NCBI RefSeq assembly: GCF_000757485.1
Contig: NZ_JPYO01000027.1
Location: forward strand, 471,115-535,114
DNA: 64,000 nucleotides
Direction: 5' to 3'
Source: Achromobacter sp. RTa
GTDB lineage: Bacteria > Pseudomonadota > Gammaproteobacteria > Burkholderiales > Burkholderiaceae_B
Positions 25,743 through 34,138 of the stretch are shown here, one piece after another. A program made the position numbers and the translations under genes. The notes beneath the pieces are model-generated. The model saw nothing but the letters and a program-made list of their open reading frames with translations. It was not told the origin of the DNA and made no database searches. Position 1 is the stretch's first letter. Each line of letters starts with the position of its first letter.

Positions 25743-26488
25743 GCGCGGGCCTTGAAGTAGCGTTCGGCCGCGATACCCGCGACGACGCCGGCCACCACGG
25801 CCGCCGCAAGGCCCAGGCGCAGGGGCAGGACCTGCCCCGTCCAGGCCACCACCCCCGCAGCCAGCATGGAAATCAGCATGGGCTTGGAGTTGGCCAGCGG
25901 CACCGTGATGGCCAGGAGCGCCAGCACCGCCGCGAAGTCCAGCGACCAGTCCGTGGGCACCATCGCGCCCAGGTAGATGCCGATGATGGAGGACGTCTGC
26001 CAGACGAACCAGCCCGGCGCGATCGTCCCGAGGAAGAACCAGAGCTGTTCGCGCGTGCCGCGCTCGGCCGCGTCGCCGTAGCGCGGCATGAACAGCACGA
26101 ACCCCATGTCGGTCGTGAAATAGCCCAGCCCGAGCCGCTTGGGCCAGGACATGTGGCGGAAATAAGGCTGCAGCGCCGCGCCGAAGATCAGGAACCGCAG
26201 GTTCACGACGCAGCCCGCGGCGAAGATCAGCCAGAGCGGCGCCCCGGTGGCGATGAGCGGCAAGGACGTCAGTTGGGCCGAACCCGCATACAGGAGCAGG
26301 GTCATCGCCAGCGCCATGGATTCGGTCAGGCCCGACTTGACCATGGCCACCCCGGTGACGAGTCCCCAGGTCGCCGTCGCGATCAGAGCGGGCACGATAG
26401 CGTGGACGCCGGCGCGGAAAGCGGTGGCGCGCTCCCGTCGGACCACGGCCGGATCTTCGGATTCAGGAAGCGCGGATTCAGAGGACAA
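25739..26488 (-). CDS. azlC: AzlC-family branched-chain amino acid exporter subunit
   Basis: 249 aa from a TTG at 26488, which has AGAGG 7 bases upstream and gives the normal AzlC length; the frame is open further up but without family similarity. About six membrane helices. Motifs: FRAGVHAIVPALIATATWGLV, LLLYAGSAQLTSLPLIATGAPL and NLRFLIFGAALQPYF. With AzlD it exports branched-chain amino acids. ilvE, a branched-chain aminotransferase, is divergent 245 bp away, which fits a shared metabolic context. Confidence 0.9.
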   Translation of the reverse strand: MSSESALPESEDPAVVRRERATAFRAGVHAIVPALIATATWGLVTGVAMVKSGLTESMALAMTLLLYAGSAQLTSLPLIATGAPLWLIFAAGCVVNLRFLIFGAALQPYFRHMSWPKRLGLGYFTTDMGFVLFMPRYGDAAERGTREQLWFFLGTIAPGWFVWQTSSIIGIYLGAMVPTDWSLDFAAVLALLAITVPLANSKPMLISMLAAGVVAWTGQVLPLRLGLAAAVVAGVVAGIAAERYFKARA

Positions 26489-26733
26489 CGGCTGGCCTCT
26501 GGCGATTCGGACAGGACGACATGGAAACTCTAAGGAAAAGGAACGCACGACAACCCGTTCGCCCGCCGGAAGCACAACGCGCGGCCTTGGCGGCCGCGCC
26601 GGGGCGCGAATAGGCGCGTATTGTAACCTCGCTGCTTGATACAATATGCGCCTCTGGATTCTTGACCCTTGCGGGCCGGGCGTACGGCGATCGCCGCGCC
26701 GCGGGCAGCGCAAGCTCCATATGGGAGAACACC

Positions 26734-27654
26734 ATGTCGATGGCTGACCGCGACGGTTTCATCTGGTACGACGGCAAGCTCGTTCCGTGGCGAGACGCGA
26801 CCACGCACGTCCTGACACACTCCCTGCATTACGGCCTGTCGGTATTCGAGGGCGTGCGCGCCTACCGCTCCGAGATCGGCACCGCCATCTTCCGCCTCGA
26901 AGACCACACCAACCGCCTGTTCAACTCGGCGCACATCTACCAGATTCCCATGCCGTTCGATCGCGAGGCGATCAACGAGGCCCAGAAGGCCGTCGTGCGC
27001 GAGAACCAGCTGGAATCCGGCTATCTGCGCCCGCTGGTGTTCTACGGCCCCGAGAAGATGGGCGTGTCCCCAAAGGGCGCCCGGGTGCACGTCGCGGTTG
27101 CCGCCTGGCCCTGGGGCGCCTATTTGGGCGAAGAGGCCTTGTCCCAGGGCATCCGGGTCAAGGTATCGTCCTTCGCGCGCCAGCACGTGAACGTCACCAT
27201 GCCGCGCGCCAAGGTGGCCACCACCTACGCCAACTCCATCCTGGCCAATACGGAAGCCCTGCAGGACGGCTACGACGAGGCCCTGCTGCTGGATACCGAG
27301 GGTTTCGTGGCGGAAGGCTCGGGCGAGAACCTCTTCATCGTCAAGGACGGCGTGCTCTGCGAACCGGAGATCGCCTCCGCCCTGACCGGCATCACCCGCA
27401 GTACCATTCACGCGCTGGCCGCCGACCTCGGCCTGCGAGTGCTGACCAAGCGCCTGACCCGCGACGACGTCTATATCGCCGACGAGGCTTTCTTCACCGG
27501 CACCGCGGCCGAAGTGACGCCCATCCGCGAAGTGGACAACCGCCAGATCGGCTCCGGCCGGCGCGGCCCGATCACCGAGCAGTTGCAGAAAGCGTTTTTT
27601 GACGTGGTGAATGGCCGCAACCCGAAGTACCATCACTGGCTGAGCAAAGTCTGA
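26734..27654 (+). CDS. ilvE: Branched-chain amino acid aminotransferase
   Basis: 306 aa. Class IV PLP aminotransferase. Motifs: HSLHYGLSVFEGVRAY, YLRPLVFYGPEKMGVSP, PLP-lysine K160 in MPRAKVATTYANS, EALLLDTEGFVAEGSGENLFIV, and FFTGTAAEVTPIREVD. It catalyses the last step of Leu, Ile and Val synthesis. GGGAG stands before the chosen Met. Divergent from azlCD. Confidence 0.95.
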   Translation: MSMADRDGFIWYDGKLVPWRDATTHVLTHSLHYGLSVFEGVRAYRSEIGTAIFRLEDHTNRLFNSAHIYQIPMPFDREAINEAQKAVVRENQLESGYLRPLVFYGPEKMGVSPKGARVHVAVAAWPWGAYLGEEALSQGIRVKVSSFARQHVNVTMPRAKVATTYANSILANTEALQDGYDEALLLDTEGFVAEGSGENLFIVKDGVLCEPEIASALTGITRSTIHALAADLGLRVLTKRLTRDDVYIADEAFFTGTAAEVTPIREVDNRQIGSGRRGPITEQLQKAFFDVVNGRNPKYHHWLSKV

Positions 27655-27732
27655 TCCGAGCGGCCCGGTCCGCGACCAGGCCGCGCCATTGCCCCAACCT
27701 GCCGATTACCGGTTTTTTTTTCAGGAATATCC

Positions 27733-27954
27733 ATGACCGCTGCTGCTCCGGCCGCCGTCCCTCACTCCCACGAAGTCATCGAAGTCGGCGCGGAAGACCT
27801 CCCCGTCTTCTGTCCCGGCCCCAAGGCTCCGCTCTGGAGCATGCACCCCCGCGTCTTCCTGGACGTGGCGCGCACCGGCTCCGCCAGCTGCGCCTACTGC
27901 GGCGCCGAATACCGCCTGAAGGCCGGCACGGTGCTGCACGGCCACGGGCACTGA
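27733..27954 (+). CDS. Zinc-finger (CHCC-type) protein
   Basis: 73 aa. Metal ligands: C in LPVFCPGP, H in WSMHPRVF, and CAYC. This is the zf-CHCC domain also found in the mitochondrial complex I subunit NDUFS6. The tail is His rich (LHGHGH). Usually a small cytoplasmic protein adjacent to ilvE or waa genes in betaproteobacteria; function not established. It follows ilvE by 78 bp after a T-run. Confidence 0.9.
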   Translation: MTAAAPAAVPHSHEVIEVGAEDLPVFCPGPKAPLWSMHPRVFLDVARTGSASCAYCGAEYRLKAGTVLHGHGH

Positions 27955-27990
27955 GCCCCGCTCCATAACGCACACCCTGTTTCCGCACCT

Positions 27991-28413
27991 ATGTTCGCCA
28001 CGCCCGAAGAAGCAGAACACGCGTTCTACGAAGCCCTTGAGCAGGCGGACAGCATTCGCCTGATGCAAGTCTGGGCCGACGACGAGGAAGTCGTCTGCAT
28101 CCATCCGGGAGGCCTGCGCATCGTCGGCCACTCGGCGGTGCAGGAATCCTGGCAGCAGGTGCTGGCCAACGGCCCCCTGCACATCCGCCCGTTGCGCCCG
28201 CTGGTCATGCTGAGCATGATGTGCGCGGTGCACGTGCTGGTCGAACAGGTGGCGGTGCGCACGCGGGAAGGCACGCAATTCGCCAATTGCTACGCCACGA
28301 ACATCTACCACAAGGGCCCCACCGGCTGGCGCATGGTCATGCACCATGCCTCGCCGGCGCCCACGGAAGCCGGGGTGCTCGACTTGCACGACGTGCCCGA
28401 CATGTTGCACTGA
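27991..28413 (+). CDS. NTF2/SnoaL-like protein
   Basis: 140 aa, no signal peptide. Cone fold pattern: ATPEEAEHAFYEALEQADSIRLMQVWADDEEVVCIHPGG, IVGHSAVQESWQQVL, GTQFANCYATNIYHKGPTGWRMVMHHAS. Resembles the SnoaL_3 group. Lies between the zinc-finger gene and a YheT-type hydrolase (5-bp gap to the latter), suggesting an operon. Confidence 0.88.
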   Translation: MFATPEEAEHAFYEALEQADSIRLMQVWADDEEVVCIHPGGLRIVGHSAVQESWQQVLANGPLHIRPLRPLVMLSMMCAVHVLVEQVAVRTREGTQFANCYATNIYHKGPTGWRMVMHHASPAPTEAGVLDLHDVPDMLH

Positions 28414-28418
28414 ACCGG

Positions 28419-29531
28419 GTGGATTTCTCGTTGGCTGCTGCTCGTCTTGATACAACGCCCTGCCCCGTTCCCTCCTGGTTGCCCGGAGGCGACAGCCAGA
28501 CGGTTTACGCCGCCTTGTTCGCGCAGTATCACCGCATCGCGTTCGTGCGCGAGCGGGTGGACACGCCCGACACCGATTTCGTCGACTTCGACTGGACCGG
28601 TCCCGGGCTGTTTCCGCACAAGGCGGCCGACGGCGCGCCCGTCAGCGGGCAGCGCCCCGTCGCCAATGGCAAGACCGCCGCGGCGCGGTGGATGACGGAA
28701 GCGGACTGGAAATCCCTTCCGCACAATCCCGACACACCCGCGCTGATCCTGTTCCACGGCCTGGAAGGCGGCAGCAACAGCCGTTATGCGCAGTCCATCG
28801 CGCACCATTTCCGGGCGCGCGGCTGGATCGTGGTGATCGCGCATTTCCGCGGCTGCTCGGGCGTGCCCAACCGCCTGGCCCGCGCCTACTACTCCGGCGA
28901 CTCGGCCGAAGTAGGCTTCATGCTGGAAACCGTGCGCCAGCGCATCCCGCACGCGCGCTGGCATGCGGTAGGCGTGTCGCTGGGCGGGAACGCGCTGCTG
29001 AAATACCTGGGAGAGCACCAGGAAGATACCCGCTGGCTGAGCGCCTGCGCCGGCGTCTCCGCGCCGCTGGACCTGGTGACTTGCGGCAAGACCCTGTCCA
29101 CCGGCCTCTTCAACCGCCGGGTCTATACCGCTCACTTCCTGAAGACGCTCAAGCACAAGGTGCTGGAAAAGGCGCACCGGTTCCCCGGCGCGGTCGACGT
29201 CATGCGCATCGCGCACGCGCACGACCTGCGCGAATTCGACGATACCTATACAGCGCCCATGCATGGCTTCCGGAATGCGCTGGATTACTGGACGCGCGCT
29301 TCCAGCAAGCCCTGGCTCTCCAAGATATCCGTGCCCACGCTGGTGCTCAACGCCCGCAACGACCCCTTTATTCCGGCCGCGTCGCTGCCCGGGGTGGACG
29401 AATGCTCTCCGTCCATCCTGCTGCACCAGCCGACGGACGGCGGGCATGCAGGCTTTCCGACGGGAAGCTTCCCGGCCCATTTGAACTGGCTGCCGCAGAG
29501 ATTGGGGCGGTTCTTCGAGACGGGGTTATAG
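28419..29531 (+). CDS. Alpha/beta hydrolase, YheT family
   Basis: 370 aa. Family motifs: PSWLPGGDSQTVYAAL, FHGLEGGSNSRYAQSIAHHF, HFRGCSG, nucleophile elbow GVSLGGN (Ser near residue 187), and C-terminal NARNDPFIP and GGHAGF with the His. Substrate not established for YheT-like proteins; carboxylesterase activity is likely. The GTG at 28419 is the only start near the domain, 5 bp after the preceding gene. Confidence 0.9.
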   Translation: MDFSLAAARLDTTPCPVPSWLPGGDSQTVYAALFAQYHRIAFVRERVDTPDTDFVDFDWTGPGLFPHKAADGAPVSGQRPVANGKTAAARWMTEADWKSLPHNPDTPALILFHGLEGGSNSRYAQSIAHHFRARGWIVVIAHFRGCSGVPNRLARAYYSGDSAEVGFMLETVRQRIPHARWHAVGVSLGGNALLKYLGEHQEDTRWLSACAGVSAPLDLVTCGKTLSTGLFNRRVYTAHFLKTLKHKVLEKAHRFPGAVDVMRIAHAHDLREFDDTYTAPMHGFRNALDYWTRASSKPWLSKISVPTLVLNARNDPFIPAASLPGVDECSPSILLHQPTDGGHAGFPTGSFPAHLNWLPQRLGRFFETGL

Positions 29532-29549
29532 GGTTTTGCTTTTGGGGGT

Positions 29550-29562
29550 GGTGTCAGACACC
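29550..29562. repeat. GGTGTCAGACACC palindrome (dispersed repeat copy)
   Basis: A perfect 13-bp palindrome in the 53-bp gap between the convergent YheT-type and bepA genes. The same core is at 18138 and 63932. Confidence 0.75.
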
Positions 29563-29584
29563 GGCTTGCGGGACATCTCTTTCC

Positions 29585-31108
29585 TCAGCCCGACTTGAAC
29601 CGCTCCAGCAACTGCCTTTCTTCGGCCAGCTTGTCCTTCACTTCCTTGATCTGCACGTCGATCTGCGACTGCTCGTAGAAGTCGGTGGACATGCCGCGCG
29701 CCTGCTGCAGCTGCGATTCGGCGGCGGCGAACGCTCCGGTCATCACGTAGTAGCGCGCCAGGTCCCTGCGCGCGGCCACGGGCTTGCCGTTGCGTTCCTC
29801 GCTTTGCGCCAGCATCTGGTACAGGCTGGGCTCGTCGTTGCCCCATTGCTTGATCTTGGCCCGCAGGTATTCCTGCGCGTCCGTATGGCGGCCGACGCTC
29901 TGCAACGCCTGGGCGTAGGCGATGCCCAGGGCCCGCTGGTCGGGCCAGCGCTTGACCGCGGCCTGCGCCAGTTCCAGCGCCTTCGGATACTCCTTGCGCG
30001 CCAGCGCCACGTCCACGCCGAGTTTCGCCAACTGGGATGAATTGCGGCCATCCGCGGCGGCCAGGGCCAGGTTGCGCTCGGCCTCGGCCAGGTTGTTGCG
30101 TTGGAACGCCTGCAACGCCAGGCCGTAGTACGCGGCGGACCGGCGCACACCGGATAGCGCCTGCACCTCGTCCTGCAATTGCTGCCCGGCCGAGCGCAGG
30201 CTGACGGCGTCGCGCCCCTGCACCACGCGCATCTTGGCGCGCAGGTACCAGAAATCGTCGCTGTCCACGTGGCGGGACACCGGCAGGCCGCGCACGCGGT
30301 TCTGCACGTCGGACATGCGCTCGATGGATAGCGGGTGAGTGCTGGCCCAGGAGCCGCCGCCCGCGCCCTCGTTCAGGCGTGACGCGTTCATCAGGCGCGC
30401 GAACATCTGCGACATGCCCTGGGCGTCGTAGCCCGCCTTGGTCAGCATCTGGAAACCGGCGCGATCGGCCTCGCGTTCGGCGTCGCGCGAGAAGCCCAGC
30501 TGGCGGTTGATGGCGGCGGCCTGGCCGAAAGCCGCCACGCCCACCGCCAGATTGCCGCCCCCGCCGGCCAGGGCCGCCAGCAGCGCGCCGGCCAGGCTGG
30601 CCAGCATCAGCATGCCGTTCTGGTTCTGCTGCGTCATGCCGCGCGCGATGTGGCGCTGCACGACGTGGCCGATTTCGTGCGCCAGCACCGCCGCCAGCTC
30701 GGATTCGCTGGCGGATGACACGATCAGACCGGTATTGACGCCGATGTAGCCGCCGGGCATCGCGAAAGCGTTGATCTCGGGATCGCGCACGCCGAACATC
30801 TCGACGTCGGGCACACCCCCAGGCGCGTAGGACGCCAGCTTGCGGCCCATCGTGGTGAGGTACTGGCTGAGCTCGGGATCGTCGATATAGGTGGGATCCC
30901 GCCGTCCCTGCGCCATGATGGCCTGCCCCAGGCTGCGTTCCAGCATGGGGGACAGTTCGGTTGCGGAGGCGGCGCCCATGGAGGGCAGGCCGACCGGCTG
31001 CGCCCAGGCGGCGACGGGAAGGCCGGGCACGGCCAGCGCGACGGACAGACCGACGATTGCGCCCCGTTTCGCAATCGAGCAAATGGATGGCATTTTCCTG
31101 CGGTTCAT
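29585..31108 (-). CDS. bepA: Periplasmic M48 metalloprotease/chaperone BepA-like
   Basis: 507 aa. Signal peptide [17 protein letters not shown], then the peptidase domain with zinc motif H144-E-I-G-H148 and third ligand in EREADRAGF. The [10 protein letters not shown] loop and a C-terminal TPR solenoid (about residues 290-500) follow. BepA checks LptD and BamA substrates at the outer membrane, degrading misassembled ones. Divergent from galU with 57 bp between starts. Confidence 0.92.
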   Translation of the reverse strand: MNRRKMPSICSIAKRGAIVGLSVALAVPGLPVAAWAQPVGLPSMGAASATELSPMLERSLGQAIMAQGRRDPTYIDDPELSQYLTTMGRKLASYAPGGVPDVEMFGVRDPEINAFAMPGGYIGVNTGLIVSSASESELAAVLAHEIGHVVQRHIARGMTQQNQNGMLMLASLAGALLAALAGGGGNLAVGVAAFGQAAAINRQLGFSRDAEREADRAGFQMLTKAGYDAQGMSQMFARLMNASRLNEGAGGGSWASTHPLSIERMSDVQNRVRGLPVSRHVDSDDFWYLRAKMRVVQGRDAVSLRSAGQQLQDEVQALSGVRRSAAYYGLALQAFQRNNLAEAERNLALAAADGRNSSQLAKLGVDVALARKEYPKALELAQAAVKRWPDQRALGIAYAQALQSVGRHTDAQEYLRAKIKQWGNDEPSLYQMLAQSEERNGKPVAARRDLARYYVMTGAFAAAESQLQQARGMSTDFYEQSQIDVQIKEVKDKLAEERQLLERFKSG

Positions 31109-31165
31109 AAGCCTATGATAGCGATGAGCTTAAAATGTTTCATCGATACCCCCAACGAGGTCTCA

Positions 31166-32017
31166 ATGCGTCCCGTCCGTAAAGCCGTTTTCCCTGTCGC
31201 CGGCATGGGCACGCGCTTCCTTCCCGCCACCAAGGCGATGCCCAAGGAAATGCTGCCAGTGGTCGACAAGCCGCTGATCCAATATGCCGTGGAAGAAGCC
31301 GTCGCCGCCGGCATCACCGACCTTATTTTCGTGACAGGGCGCAACAAACGCGCCATCGAAGACCACTTCGACTCCGCTCCCGAGCTGGAATCCGACCTTG
31401 AAAGCAAAGGCAAGCACGAGCTCCTGGCCATGGTGCGGGGCATTCTACCCGCGCACGTCAACTGCCTGTATATCCGCCAGTCCGCCCCCCTGGGGCTGGG
31501 CCATGCCGTGCTGTCGGCCGCCCCGGCGGTGGGCGACGAACCTTTCGCCGTGCTGCTCGCCGACGACCTCATCGATTCCGACACGCCCGCATTGAAGCAG
31601 CTGGTGGATGTGGCCGTCGAGCAGAACGCCAGCGTGCTGGGCGTGCAGGACGTGCCCCGGGCCGATACCCGCAAATACGGGATCGTGGCCACCCGCGAGG
31701 GCGATGCCCGCTCTGACCGACGCACGGAGCGCGTCACCCATATCGTTGAAAAACCCGATCCCGAAGCCGCGCCCTCGACGCTGGCGGTGGTGGGCCGGTA
31801 CGTGTTGGAGGCCGCCATCTTCGACCACCTGCGCTCAGCCAAGATGAGCGCCGGCAACGAGATCCAACTGACGGACGGCATCGCCTCGATGATGCGGGAG
31901 CGCGCCGTGTTCGCGCATCGCTACGAAGGCGTGCGCTACGACTGCGGCAGCAAGGCCGGCATGTTCCAGGCCACCGTGGCGCTGGGCAAGAAATACCACG
32001 GCCTGGAGCCGGAATGA
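31166..32017 (+). CDS. galU: UTP--glucose-1-phosphate uridylyltransferase
   Basis: 283 aa. Motifs: [58 protein letters not shown], and [21 protein letters not shown]. It makes UDP-glucose for LPS and capsule. The start is MRPVRKAV with GAGG upstream; earlier Met codons in frame have none. Confidence 0.96.
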   Translation: MRPVRKAVFPVAGMGTRFLPATKAMPKEMLPVVDKPLIQYAVEEAVAAGITDLIFVTGRNKRAIEDHFDSAPELESDLESKGKHELLAMVRGILPAHVNCLYIRQSAPLGLGHAVLSAAPAVGDEPFAVLLADDLIDSDTPALKQLVDVAVEQNASVLGVQDVPRADTRKYGIVATREGDARSDRRTERVTHIVEKPDPEAAPSTLAVVGRYVLEAAIFDHLRSAKMSAGNEIQLTDGIASMMRERAVFAHRYEGVRYDCGSKAGMFQATVALGKKYHGLEPE

Positions 32018-32036
32018 ACGCAGGCGCCGAGCGCGC

Positions 32037-32897
32037 CTAGGCCGACACCGCGCGGGCCTTGGCGCGTGCCTGCGCGTCGCGGTCCGCCTTGCGCAGGCGC
32101 CCCTTGGCCGACAGCCGCATCAAGGTTCCCAGCGCCACCATCAGGCCGATCACCTCGACCAGCGCCGCCGGGATCCACATGGTCAGCCCGCCAATGGTCT
32201 GGTCGGTCTGGGCCGACATCGCGATGGCGCGGCCGCACAGTTCGAACAAGGGATAGATATCGCTTTCGGTGAAGGCGATGACCGCCCCCGCCACCATTTG
32301 CGGCAGCATCGTCAGCACAGGCGAAATAACCCGGCCGCCCGGTGTCATGGCCGCGGGCGGCGCGGGCCGGCGGTCCAGGATCAGGTTCCAGTACATGAAG
32401 CCGCTGATCACCACCGACCAGTTCATCAGCCGGTAGAGGCGCCAGTCGAGCATGGAATAGAACTGCACCGACGGAATCAGCCAGACCAGCACCAGGAAGA
32501 CGAACAACGACGGCACGAAGATCTTGTTGGTCAGTACCGCCACCGTGGCCCGGCCCGTGCCGGTGCGCAGGAAATCGCGCAGCCTGATGCGCCACGCCAT
32601 GGGCAGGCCGGCCCGCATGGCCTGCCCCGGGAATGCCGCCATCACCAGCAGCGGTCCCAGATGATGCAGGACCAGGTGCTGGATGCGGTGGATGAAGAAC
32701 ATGCGTTCGGCGTAGTAATCCAGCCGGGTATGCATGGACAGGTACAACAGCACCATGCCCGCCCAGAACAGGGCCTTGCGGACGCCGGTGACGCGATGCA
32801 CCCGCTGGCCGCGCACGAACAGCACGATGGCCACCAGAAAGGAGGCCACCAGCGTGGGAGAAAACTCCCAGGGTACGAGCCATTCGAGACTATCCAT
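32037..32897 (-). CDS. CtaG (caa3-type)-like cytochrome oxidase assembly protein
   Basis: 286 aa, seven predicted membrane helices. The CtaG_2/caa3 motif is YYAERMFFIHRIQHLVLHHLGPLLV, with the paired histidines. SVVISGFMYWNLILDRRPAPPAAM and TMLPQMVAGAVIAFTESDIYPLFE follow. The family is linked to copper insertion into haem-copper oxidases. No oxidase genes are adjacent here; stand-alone copies are common in Burkholderiales. Confidence 0.85.
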   Translation of the reverse strand: MDSLEWLVPWEFSPTLVASFLVAIVLFVRGQRVHRVTGVRKALFWAGMVLLYLSMHTRLDYYAERMFFIHRIQHLVLHHLGPLLVMAAFPGQAMRAGLPMAWRIRLRDFLRTGTGRATVAVLTNKIFVPSLFVFLVLVWLIPSVQFYSMLDWRLYRLMNWSVVISGFMYWNLILDRRPAPPAAMTPGGRVISPVLTMLPQMVAGAVIAFTESDIYPLFELCGRAIAMSAQTDQTIGGLTMWIPAALVEVIGLMVALGTLMRLSAKGRLRKADRDAQARAKARAVSA

Positions 32898-32978
32898 GCA
32901 AACCGTCCGGAAAACTTCGGGGGAGACGAGGACCGGAGCCAGGCTCCACGTCCCGTCGATTGTAGTAGACCCCGGCGT

Positions 32979-34082
32979 TCAGAACCGGTGCGAGATGCCC
33001 GTGCCGAATCGGGCGGTGTGGGAATGGCCTGGATCGAACTGGTTGTCCAGCGTGTAGTTCGAGGCGTAGCCGGCGAAGGCATAGAGCGTCGTGCGCGGGG
33101 ACAGGCCGTAGGTGTAGCCCAGGGTCACCACTTGCGCATTGCGCGCCGCCGCGCCGTTGTCCCATTGCCAATCCGGATGCGCCAGCGACCATTGCAACAG
33201 CACGGCGCCAGGCCCCATGGGCACGCTGGCGCCGACCAGCCAGGCGTCGACCGTGCCGCCGCGCACGAATGCAGCGGGTCCGAGGTTCAGGCCCAGATCG
33301 TCCGGATCGCCGCCGTCCAGGCCGGCATAGCCGTTGCGCTGTCGCGACCAGGCGAGCGACAGCTTCAGCACCTCGAAATCGTACGAGACCCCGAGCTGGA
33401 CGGCCTGCGGCCGTCCGCCGCTGCCCGCGGGCGCGTCCGCCAGCCGCAGCTGGTCCCAGGTGGCGACCGCCAGCAAGGGCCCGTCCTCGTACTTCAGGCC
33501 CGCGCTGAACGCGCGGTTGTTGGCGGCGGTGCGGAAGCGGTCCTGGCCGTCGGCGTCGAAGGAATAGCCGACGCCCGCCTGGAACCCCCGCCAGACCGGC
33601 GAGTAGTAATTCACGAGGTTGTCGAACTGGTAGTTGTCGGACGCCTTGAACGTGGCGCCCATGCCCATCTCCTTCCAGGAAGCGATCTCCAGCGCATTGC
33701 CGTAGACCTGGCCCACCGTGTGCTGCCGCCCCAGCCGCAGTTCTCCGTAGCCTTCATGCCCCAGGCCGACCCAGGCGGCGTAGTTGAACAGGCTGTTGTC
33801 GTCAGCCTCCTTGCCCGAAGACGGGTCGAAGCCGCTTTCCAGCTGGAAGCGGGTGCGCCAGCCGCCTCCCATGTCCTCCGCGCCCGCCAGGCCCCACAGG
33901 GAATCCGTGAGCCCGCCATTGAGCAGGCCGGCATGACTGCCCTGCCCCGAGGTATTCGTGACGGCCAGGCCGGCGTCCACCACACCGTACAACTGCAGGC
34001 CCGGCCCGCCGTCGGCGGCACGCGCCCCCAGAGGAAAAACCAAGCCTGCCGCCGCCAGCGCGCTCCAAAAATAGCTTTTCAT
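32979..34082 (-). CDS. Outer-membrane porin (Bordetella/Neisseria type)
   Basis: 367 aa. Signal peptide SALAAAGLVFPLGARA, then the family opening LQLYGVVDAGLAVTNTSGQ, DSLWGLAGAEDMGGGWRTRFQLESGF, GELRLGRQHTVGQVYG, and last strand ending HRF with C-terminal Phe. Forms a trimeric 16-strand barrel for small solutes. GGAGA precedes the ATG at 34082; the longer open frame on the left runs into mgtA and is a shadow. Same strand as mgtA, 56 bp downstream of it. Confidence 0.93.
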   Translation of the reverse strand: MKSYFWSALAAAGLVFPLGARAADGGPGLQLYGVVDAGLAVTNTSGQGSHAGLLNGGLTDSLWGLAGAEDMGGGWRTRFQLESGFDPSSGKEADDNSLFNYAAWVGLGHEGYGELRLGRQHTVGQVYGNALEIASWKEMGMGATFKASDNYQFDNLVNYYSPVWRGFQAGVGYSFDADGQDRFRTAANNRAFSAGLKYEDGPLLAVATWDQLRLADAPAGSGGRPQAVQLGVSYDFEVLKLSLAWSRQRNGYAGLDGGDPDDLGLNLGPAAFVRGGTVDAWLVGASVPMGPGAVLLQWSLAHPDWQWDNGAAARNAQVVTLGYTYGLSPRTTLYAFAGYASNYTLDNQFDPGHSHTARFGTGISHRF

Positions 34083-34138
34083 GCATATCTCCCGATCCGG
34101 CGGCGGGCCTGCCGCCCGCCGCCGACGCCATGGCCCAT